From assembly GCA_001804165.1 (NCBI GenBank), contig MHFL01000035.1, forward strand, positions 43,900 through 51,216: 7,317 nt of DNA. The letters are read 5' to 3'. A program made the translations under genes and the position numbers. Under the pieces are notes generated by a model that worked only from the letters and a program-made list of their open reading frames with translations, was not told the origin of the DNA and made no database searches. How positions within the stretch are numbered: position 1 is the first letter of the stretch; each line of letters starts with the position of its first letter. Below, one piece after another: positions 1-5,637 of this stretch. Origin of the DNA: Omnitrophica bacterium RIFCSPLOWO2_01_FULL_45_10 (GTDB lineage Bacteria > Omnitrophota > Gorgyraeia > 2-01-FULL-45-10).

Positions 1-254
1 AGCGGTGTAGCCATAAATGTATTTGATGGGCATAGCACCGTCTTTCCTTTTATGTTGAAATATTCAAGTGCGGCCAATGTCGCCCCTCCCCAGCTGGAAA
101 ACGATACAGAAGATAGCCCGTTGTGCCGGGCCCACTTTTCTTCAAACAAGGATGTGAACTTGCCTTCGGACCATTTTTGTGTCGCTATTATTTCATCCCA
201 GTATTTATGCAATACCTTCAAATCCTCTTTTTCAAAACCTATGGTAAACTTCAT
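1..254 (-). CDS. DegT/DnrJ/EryC1/StrS-type aminotransferase, N-terminal 84 codons (3'-partial)
   Basis: An open frame begins at ATG 254 and runs off the left edge. It reads MKFTIGFEKEDLKVLHKYWD at the start and later FTSLFEEKWARHNG (33-46), SVSFSSWGGATLAAL (49-63), EYFNIKGKTVL (64-74) and CPSNTFMATP (75-84). The pattern of F-E-x-x-W/F, then a serine/glycine-rich cofactor loop, then G-x-x-V-x-x-P-S-x-T-F-x-A-T is characteristic of the PLP-dependent sugar aminotransferases that convert keto-sugar nucleotides to amino sugars. The catalytic lysine lies outside the window, so activity cannot be confirmed; some relatives are dehydratases without the lysine. The usual SGTAAL loop is altered to SSWGGATLAAL. 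A strong ribosome binding site (AAAGGAG, 4 bases upstream) fixes the start, and a 25-base gap separates it from the methyltransferase upstream. Confidence 0.85.
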   Translation of the reverse strand, partial: MKFTIGFEKEDLKVLHKYWDEIIATQKWSEGKFTSLFEEKWARHNGLSSVSFSSWGGATLAALEYFNIKGKTVLCPSNTFMATP

Positions 255-258
255 TTAG

Positions 259-265
259 CTCCTTT
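259..265 (-). promoter_or_regulatory. Ribosome binding site of the DegT-type gene
   Basis: AAAGGAG sits 4 bases before the ATG at 254 in the 25-base gap between two genes. It is the strongest Shine-Dalgarno match in the window. The gap (255-279) holds nothing else I can identify: no stem-loop and no promoter-like boxes. The gene is therefore probably translated from the same transcript with independent initiation. Confidence 0.75.
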
Positions 266-279
266 CAAAAATATGCTTG

Positions 280-1155
280 TCATAAAGTAGCCACCATGAT
301 AACGCAGCTGTAAAAAGGTACCTTCGGGTCGAAGCTTTCCACTTTTTGGCGGAAAACATTATAACCGCACTTATTGAATAAATAGGGATAATTATGGCTG
401 TATGCGATATTCCCTCTCGGCTTAGACATAAACTCACTGACCAGATCAAGATTGATCGGTTCGATTATCGCTATCGCAGCGGGATGCGCCCTGTTGCGTA
501 TCGACTCAAATAATCTAACCAGCTCGTGTTGGGCAAAGTATTCGAATACCCCGCATGTAACAAAAATTGTTCCGGCTCCACATCGCGTATTTATCCAGTC
601 CGTGATCTCACTGTAAAAGAATTCTAATCCCGTATTCTTATAAGTTTCTTTATTCTCCGCCACTTGTTCTTTATTCAGGTCTATGCCGATAAATTTCCGT
701 ATACCGCTAACCTGTCCGGACAGCCAGTTTAGAAACATCCCATTCCCCGTTCCCATATCGCAAACGGTGTGATAAGAACCTGGGGCCGAAGAAATAAGGT
801 CCGTAATTTGCAGGGCCAACGGCCTGCCAAGTTTAAGATACTGTTTCTCAAATTCATCCTTATCACTCCATAACTTTTTCTTCACATCATGCCACTTCTT
901 GCCGGAATCTCCGCCCCAAAGCTTGTTTCTGTTGATCTTCCTGATATCGTCGTCGCACGACATATAGTGCTGTCGACTTATATGATGCCTCATTATATCT
1001 GCAAGCAAACCCTTTCTGTACCAAAAATCGTTATAATATTTCTTCTTGTACGATTCGGGCAAGATACTGTCTAATATGGCACCGACACGAGTATAGGGAT
1101 GCTCTTTAAATACCGAAAGCCATATTTTTTTTAAAAACAACTTTATCTTTCTCAA
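280..1155 (-). CDS. Class I SAM-dependent methyltransferase with long N-terminal extension
   Basis: A 291-residue protein. The SAM-binding core starts late: motif I is VCDMGTGNGMF (131-141), followed by FIGIDLN (155-161, ribose-binding D159), a FYSEITDW segment (180-187) and TIFVTCGVFEYF (196-207) at the motif IV position. IAIIEPINLDL (228-238) replaces the usual post-methyltransfer strand. The first 130 residues are basic and aromatic, match no domain I recognise, and contain KLWGGDSGKKWHD (78-90) and a helical-looking acidic/basic run. The start is TTG at 1155: it forms a TTGA overlap with the upstream stop and has AAGGA exactly 5 bases before it. The next in-frame candidate, TTG at codon 6, has no such support. 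Methylation is well supported; the substrate is not known, and context points to a glycan or lipid-linked intermediate. Confidence 0.82.
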   Translation of the reverse strand: MRKIKLFLKKIWLSVFKEHPYTRVGAILDSILPESYKKKYYNDFWYRKGLLADIMRHHISRQHYMSCDDDIRKINRNKLWGGDSGKKWHDVKKKLWSDKDEFEKQYLKLGRPLALQITDLISSAPGSYHTVCDMGTGNGMFLNWLSGQVSGIRKFIGIDLNKEQVAENKETYKNTGLEFFYSEITDWINTRCGAGTIFVTCGVFEYFAQHELVRLFESIRNRAHPAAIAIIEPINLDLVSEFMSKPRGNIAYSHNYPYLFNKCGYNVFRQKVESFDPKVPFYSCVIMVATL

Positions 1156-2582
1156 GCTGGTCCTTGCTTTAAATTTCCGAACACTTCCTTGACCAAATTA
1201 AAAAATACCGGGATGAGCCCGGATAATCCGAGCATCTTCATGGCTGCGAACATTCTCTTAGGAGTAAAATGAATCCGCAGCAATCCTATCTTCTGTAATC
1301 TTACCAGGTCGGCTGGACCTAGATCATTTACCGATATAGGGCTGTGGTCGTATCTCCTGTATTGTGAAAAATCATCTATCAAAAGACGCACTCCGTGCTT
1401 TCCGGCAAGCGCCCACTCGTACATCTCCGTCCCGGGATACGGGTTAGCGATCGAAAAATTTGAATACAGGATCTGCGGAATACTTTTGACAAAAGATATG
1501 GTCTTCTCGATCGATTTCTTAGTATCCCCGGGCAAGCCCAGCATTACGGAACAAGCCGGTTCGATACCTAGATCTTCGGTCACCTTGAAGGCATTCAGCA
1601 TATCGGCATGAGACACTTCCTTGCGAATGATCTTTAATATTTCAGGATCACCACTTTCGATCCCATAACTGATCCTAATCAGCCCCGCCGCTTTTAATAG
1701 AGAAAGGATATCTTTATCCACTAAATTTGCTCTTGTCCAGCCCTCAAAAGTTATCTTGAGCTTTCTGTCGAGTATCTCGCGGCATAACCCTTCCACATGG
1801 TCCCTTTTTAGCGTCAGGTTTGAATCCATGAAAAAGAAGTGGGTTGTGGATAGCTCCTTTACCCATTTTTCCATCTCATCAACGATATTTTTTGGCGATC
1901 GGAAACGCACATAAGGGTTGGTTAGCGGCTCGCTGCAAAATGCGCATTTAAATGGGCAGCCGCGCGTCGCCATTATCGGAAGATAGACCCGCTTCCTGAA
2001 TTTGGCGAAAGTCATCACGTAGTTTTCATGCTTCAGCATGTGCATGGCCGGAAAGCCCACCCGGTCAAGGTCCTTTATACGCTCGGCCGGCGCTGTTTCG
2101 ACAACTGCGTCTCCATCGCGGTAGATAAAACCGCTCAACACGGCAAAGGCCTTATCCCTTTTTTCGTAAATATTCAAAAACCGGTCAAAGGTTTCTTCGC
2201 TCTCTCCGAAAAAACCGTAATCAAAGCATTCCAAAAAGGCATTCTTTTTAAAGATGTTCAGGTGCTCTCCTCCGATCATAATCGGGTTTTTAAAACCTTT
2301 CTCTTTTAATCCCTTTGCAAGAGCCGCGGCTTTATGAAATATCGGAGAGGTGGCGGTTATTCCTACCAGGTCAAACCTTCCCCTGCTTATCTTGTCTATT
2401 AAAACATCCATGGAAATGCCTTCGACATCGGCGTCTATTACTTTGACGTCATGGCCGCGTCTCTCGGCTACGGCAGCCAGATATAGGATGCCTAATGGCG
2501 GTTGAGAATTTCTTCTCTTGGCTATACGGGAGAAAACCCCAAAATCCTCAGTCCATGTAGGACTGACAAAAAGTATCTTCAC
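1152..2582 (-). CDS. B12-binding domain radical SAM protein, second copy
   Basis: A 476-residue protein of the same architecture as the radical SAM gene two positions upstream, but clearly diverged from it. The cobalamin-binding domain (about 1-140) shows ILFVSPTW (3-10), the QPPLGILYLAA segment (27-37), VIDADVEG (48-55; no DxHxxG), GITATSPIFHKA (74-85), IMIGGEH (101-107) and FGESEE (125-130). The radical SAM core has C209-x3-C213-x2-C216 in ATRGCPFKCAFC, then YGIESGDPEIL (306-316), VMLGLPGDT (346-354) and NPYPGTEMY (380-388). A hydrophobic, basic tail ends the protein. The GTG start at 2582 overlaps the glycosyltransferase stop as GTGA and has AAAGGA 8 bases upstream. Cobalamin-dependent radical chemistry, most often methylation of unreactive carbon, is established for characterised relatives; the product here is unknown. 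Low identity to the other copy suggests a different substrate position rather than redundancy. Confidence 0.93.
   Translation of the reverse strand: MKILFVSPTWTEDFGVFSRIAKRRNSQPPLGILYLAAVAERRGHDVKVIDADVEGISMDVLIDKISRGRFDLVGITATSPIFHKAAALAKGLKEKGFKNPIMIGGEHLNIFKKNAFLECFDYGFFGESEETFDRFLNIYEKRDKAFAVLSGFIYRDGDAVVETAPAERIKDLDRVGFPAMHMLKHENYVMTFAKFRKRVYLPIMATRGCPFKCAFCSEPLTNPYVRFRSPKNIVDEMEKWVKELSTTHFFFMDSNLTLKRDHVEGLCREILDRKLKITFEGWTRANLVDKDILSLLKAAGLIRISYGIESGDPEILKIIRKEVSHADMLNAFKVTEDLGIEPACSVMLGLPGDTKKSIEKTISFVKSIPQILYSNFSIANPYPGTEMYEWALAGKHGVRLLIDDFSQYRRYDHSPISVNDLGPADLVRLQKIGLLRIHFTPKRMFAAMKMLGLSGLIPVFFNLVKEVFGNLKQGPA
1161..1165 (-). promoter_or_regulatory. Ribosome binding site deciding a TTG start
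   Basis: AAGGA lies 5 bases before the TTG at 1155, inside the last codons of the upstream radical SAM gene. It supports TTG as the true start of the methyltransferase, in a TTGA stop/start overlap. Confidence 0.65.
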
Positions 2583-3460
2583 TTTCCATGTCCTTTATTC
2601 AGATTATAGATCTTTTTAAGCTGATCGGCGATCATACCCATAACAAATAAAGGCACAAAGCTTGCTATACAGATCGCGGCCACTATCTTCAGCAATATGG
2701 AATGAAACAGATATTTATTCAGCACACCCAGCATCAAACCGAAGGCTGTATTGCAGGAAGCGATCAGCAAAAATAATTTTGTAGGATTGTAGTAAAGTAT
2801 CGCCTCGATGATTATCTGCGCGGCGCGTAACGTGTCTTTAACATTATGCACCTTTGATCTACCTTCGCGCTTTAAATACTCGATCGGGACATACTTAATA
2901 TAATAGTGATTCAATAGAAATATTAAAGTAAGCGTTGTGGTAAAAGAAAACCCGGTACAAAGCGAATCCTGGAATTGCATGACGATGCTTTTCTTAAAAA
3001 TCCTTAACCCTGAGTTAACATCGGGTATTTTTCTTCCGGACGCGTATTCCGCCAGTGAGTCAAAAAGTACCCTGGCAATACGTTTTATCATCCCTCCCCT
3101 GTACTGCGCCCCCTGTCTGGCGCCTACGATCATGTCATACTTGGGAAAATAACCGTAAAGATCTTTGATCCGGTGCGCGGGATATGAACCGTCTCCGTCG
3201 ATTATAGCGATACATTCATATTGTGCCAGGACTATTCCGTCGAATAATGATTTCCCGTATCCGAGATTCTCAACATGGTTAACGATCCTTGTATTCTTGA
3301 CCCCGCTCTTTTCAATTTCTGCTAAAGTCCCGTCGGTAGATCCGTCATCAACGACGACGATCTCCCACTCGCTAAACCCATCCAGAGCCTTCTCCGTACT
3401 TTTCAGAGAATTAGCTACACCCTTTTCTTCATTATAAACCGGCATTATTACGCTGATCAT
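2579..3460 (-). CDS. Family 2 glycosyltransferase, DPM1/GtrB-like, with two C-terminal membrane helices
   Basis: A 293-residue GT-A glycosyltransferase. Seen directly: N-terminal SVIMPVYNEEKGV (3-15), nucleotide-binding VVVDDGSTDGT (35-45), NLGYGKSLFDGI (65-76), the metal-binding acidic motif IDGDGSYP (87-94), IPDVNSGLRIFKKS (145-158) and the basic loop KREGRSKVHNVKD (197-209). Two hydrophobic segments follow (about 228-248 and 255-276). This arrangement is known from polyprenyl/dolichyl-phosphate mannose or glucose synthases and GtrB, which move a sugar from a nucleotide donor to a lipid phosphate at the inner face of the membrane. Donor and acceptor cannot be read from the sequence. The ATG at 3460 follows the previous stop after a 4-base gap and has a strong ribosome binding site (AAGGTGGTG, 5 bases upstream). 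The stop overlaps the next gene's GTG. Confidence 0.93.
   Translation of the reverse strand: MISVIMPVYNEEKGVANSLKSTEKALDGFSEWEIVVVDDGSTDGTLAEIEKSGVKNTRIVNHVENLGYGKSLFDGIVLAQYECIAIIDGDGSYPAHRIKDLYGYFPKYDMIVGARQGAQYRGGMIKRIARVLFDSLAEYASGRKIPDVNSGLRIFKKSIVMQFQDSLCTGFSFTTTLTLIFLLNHYYIKYVPIEYLKREGRSKVHNVKDTLRAAQIIIEAILYYNPTKLFLLIASCNTAFGLMLGVLNKYLFHSILLKIVAAICIASFVPLFVMGMIADQLKKIYNLNKGHGK
2591..2596 (-). promoter_or_regulatory. Ribosome binding site deciding a GTG start
   Basis: AAAGGA lies 8 bases before the GTG at 2582, within the end of the glycosyltransferase gene. An ATG between the two is in a different frame and does not open the radical SAM protein, so GTG is the better start. Confidence 0.65.
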
Positions 3461-3464
3461 TTTT

Positions 3465-4868
3465 TCACCACCTTGTTTTTAGAAACGCTTTTACATGTGC
3501 AAAAAAAGTTCCGTTCGCGATCGTTCTAAGCGCCGTGCTAAAGATATAATCTGGCCTGAGATAAAATCTTCTATGGGATATCTCATAATATTTATCGATC
3601 GTTTCCCAGTCTAAATTGTCATGATCATAAATATCTTTGGGTGAAGAGGAAAAATTATACTTACTCCAATCCCTTGTTTTTATCTGCCCCTTGGCCGACA
3701 TGTCATCAAACATTTTTGTTCCGGGCAATGGTATCGCTATGGCAAATTTTACATAGTCCGGATTAAGCTTTATCGAAAAATCAACCGTCTTTTTCATGTC
3801 TTCTTCCGACTCCGTGGGAAGGCCGAGCATAAAATAACATTCTGTCTCAAGACCGGATTTTTTCGCTAGGCCGACTGCTTCTTCGGCTTGCGCGATAGTG
3901 ACACCTTTTTTTATGATATCGATCACTCTTTGGCTTCCTGATTCGATCCCGAACGGAATGCGATAGCAGCCGGCTCGTTTCATCATGGCCAGCAGCTCTC
4001 CGGTGACCCTGTCAACCCGTATCCCGCCTCTGGGATACCATGGAAATTTCAGGCCGCGGCGTATTATCTCTTCGCATATGGCGTACGCTCTGTTCATATC
4101 CACAGTGAAGATATCGTCCATGATATGTATCTCTCCGAAACCCAGCTTGAGCATACGCTCCATTTCATCCACTACGCGCAAAACCGATTTCATCCTGATC
4201 TTATAGCCATGTATGTTTTTGTTACAGAATACACATTTCCCGTAGCAACCCCTTGAAGTTTCAAGGTATCCGAGCGGCGACCTCCTGCTGGAAATTCTCG
4301 GTTGATGATATTTCCGTATATCAAATAGCTCATACGCTGGAAAGGGCAAGGAGTCCAGATCGCTGATAATATTGTCTTGAATCAGGGACGAGACTACCCG
4401 TCCGCTATCCTTATAAAATATATTAGGGACGCTGCGGGAAAAGCCTTCCTTTGCGATCAAACTTATCGCCGAGTCTCCTTCTCCTTTTACAACACAGTCA
4501 ATAGCGCTCTCTTTTAGAATGTCTTCGGGGAACGCGGACGGATGCGGCCCGCCGACAATAACGGGTATACCGGCATCTATACTCTTTATAAGGCCGGCCA
4601 AATAATACGCCTTTTTTATCAATGGGGTCGTAGAAGTAATGCCCACAAAATCGGGCTTGTTCTCTGTGACCGTTTTTTTAAGAAGTCCGTCCGGATCATC
4701 TGCAAGATTAAGATCCAGGACCCTAACCCGGTGACCATCGCGCAATAAAGAAGCGGCTATGCACGCCAGTCCCAGCGGCGTGGTCCCTCTGGAGATTGCG
4801 GACTGCACTTTCGATTTGTTAAAAATATCGTCGTAATAATCAGGGTTGATGAGTATTATTTCAGCCAT
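3465..4868 (-). CDS. B12-binding domain radical SAM protein (BchE/class B methylase-like)
   Basis: A 467-residue protein with a complete two-domain layout. Residues about 3-140 form a Rossmann-like cobalamin-binding domain: INPD, a TPLGLACIAA segment (30-39), GITSTTPLIKKA (76-87), IVGGPHPSAFPEDIL (104-118) and KGEGD (128-132). The DxHxxG cobalamin-ligand motif is absent (DLNLADD at 52-58 instead), as is usual for this class. The radical SAM core carries the 4Fe-4S motif C208-x3-C212-x2-C215 within TSRGCYGKCVFC, then FGIESGSQRVI (306-316), YFMLGLP (345-351) and IPLPGT (379-384). Such enzymes perform radical C- or P-methylation or ring chemistry; the substrate here is unknown. The ATG at 4868 overlaps the upstream stop by 8 bases, with only a weak AGGT 7 bases ahead. 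A basic, aromatic C-terminal tail (about 431-467) is typical of the group. Confidence 0.93.
   Translation of the reverse strand: MAEIILINPDYYDDIFNKSKVQSAISRGTTPLGLACIAASLLRDGHRVRVLDLNLADDPDGLLKKTVTENKPDFVGITSTTPLIKKAYYLAGLIKSIDAGIPVIVGGPHPSAFPEDILKESAIDCVVKGEGDSAISLIAKEGFSRSVPNIFYKDSGRVVSSLIQDNIISDLDSLPFPAYELFDIRKYHQPRISSRRSPLGYLETSRGCYGKCVFCNKNIHGYKIRMKSVLRVVDEMERMLKLGFGEIHIMDDIFTVDMNRAYAICEEIIRRGLKFPWYPRGGIRVDRVTGELLAMMKRAGCYRIPFGIESGSQRVIDIIKKGVTIAQAEEAVGLAKKSGLETECYFMLGLPTESEEDMKKTVDFSIKLNPDYVKFAIAIPLPGTKMFDDMSAKGQIKTRDWSKYNFSSSPKDIYDHDNLDWETIDKYYEISHRRFYLRPDYIFSTALRTIANGTFFAHVKAFLKTRW
3466..3474 (-). promoter_or_regulatory. Ribosome binding site of the glycosyltransferase gene
   Basis: AAGGTGGTG lies 5 bases before the ATG at 3460, overlapping the end of the upstream radical SAM gene including part of its TGA stop. 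The extended match suggests efficient initiation. Confidence 0.65.
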
Positions 4869-5637
4869 TTTTTATACCTGTCGCCCGCCAGCTGACGCCC
4901 TTGTAACTTGTTACGCATGGATCCTTAAATTCCCGCGCGTTAAACCAGGCGCAAACCTTTTCTCTTCTAATGAACTTTACCTGTGGAGCATTTAATTTAT
5001 CGAATACATTAAGGCAATTTCTTTCAAACGAGAGCCTGCGAAAATTACCAAAATACTCATAGTACGGTAAAAATTTTACCGGCAACAGATAGAGAGAATA
5101 TACCGGTATGTACATCAATAATGTCAGCCCTTTTGCCAGCCAGGCGAGCGCGTTTTTATTCAGGCGGCATAGGAGTGATTTTCTTATCGGTTCCAATATG
5201 TTTTTAACAAGGGAATTTCCCTCTTCGGAGTATACCCATATTATTAATTTACCTCCGCGCTTGACATGTTTTTTCAAGTTTTCAAAAGTCCTGTCCGGAT
5301 CATCGGTGTGATGTATTACGCCTACAGAAAAAACCACGTCAAAAGTCTTCCCTAAGTCCATGCTGGCTATATCGGATTCTAAGAATTTGACATTGGACAG
5401 GTCCACATTCCTTTCTCTGGCGATATCTGCCGTATTAAGATCTACGGCTGTGACGCTTTTGGCGTAAGGCGCGATAAAACGGGTGTGCTGCCCGCCGCCG
5501 CAGCCGCACTCAAGGACCTCTTTATCGCGAAAATCCTCCAATGTATTTGGGAATATCCAATCGTTAAAAAGAAATTTTTCGTCATCCCTGAACATCGTCC
5601 ATTGTTTGCTCCATTCTCTCTGCTTTGCCTGGTTCAC
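4861..5637 (-). CDS. Class I SAM-dependent methyltransferase (Methyltransf_11/UbiE-like fold)
   Basis: A predicted cytoplasmic or membrane-associated methyltransferase of 258 residues. Motif I is VLECGCGGGQHT (41-52), the acidic residue that would bind the SAM ribose is D66 in AVDLN, D89 in ESDI is the adenine-side acid, and FDVVFSVGVIHHTDDP (99-114) is motif IV/post-II. RGGKLIIWVYSEEG follows at 127-140. After the Rossmann core a hydrophobic stretch (about 163-190, rich in L, Y, V and P) suggests contact with a membrane or lipid-linked substrate. The start is GTG at 5637, overlapping the AsnB stop as GTGA, with a good ribosome binding site (AGAAGGTGA) 4 bases upstream, so translation is probably coupled to AsnB. 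Its own stop overlaps the next gene by 8 bases. The family is secure; the methyl acceptor (sugar hydroxyl, amine or lipid) is unknown. Confidence 0.9.
   Translation of the reverse strand: MNQAKQREWSKQWTMFRDDEKFLFNDWIFPNTLEDFRDKEVLECGCGGGQHTRFIAPYAKSVTAVDLNTADIARERNVDLSNVKFLESDIASMDLGKTFDVVFSVGVIHHTDDPDRTFENLKKHVKRGGKLIIWVYSEEGNSLVKNILEPIRKSLLCRLNKNALAWLAKGLTLLMYIPVYSLYLLPVKFLPYYEYFGNFRRLSFERNCLNVFDKLNAPQVKFIRREKVCAWFNAREFKDPCVTSYKGVSWRATGIKNG

Noticed and set aside
52..258. 68-codon plus-strand open frame near the left edge
   Set aside because: It is antisense to the N-terminal part of the DegT-type gene, whose motifs and ribosome binding site explain the region.
255..279. Possible promoter or terminator in the only gap longer than a few bases
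   Set aside because: At 25 bases it shows a ribosome binding site but no hairpin with a T-run and no paired promoter boxes.
2579..4868. Possible recent tandem duplication of the radical SAM genes
   Set aside because: The two proteins share the fold and motifs but differ widely elsewhere, and I saw no long shared nucleotide stretch, so any duplication is ancient or the genes were acquired separately.
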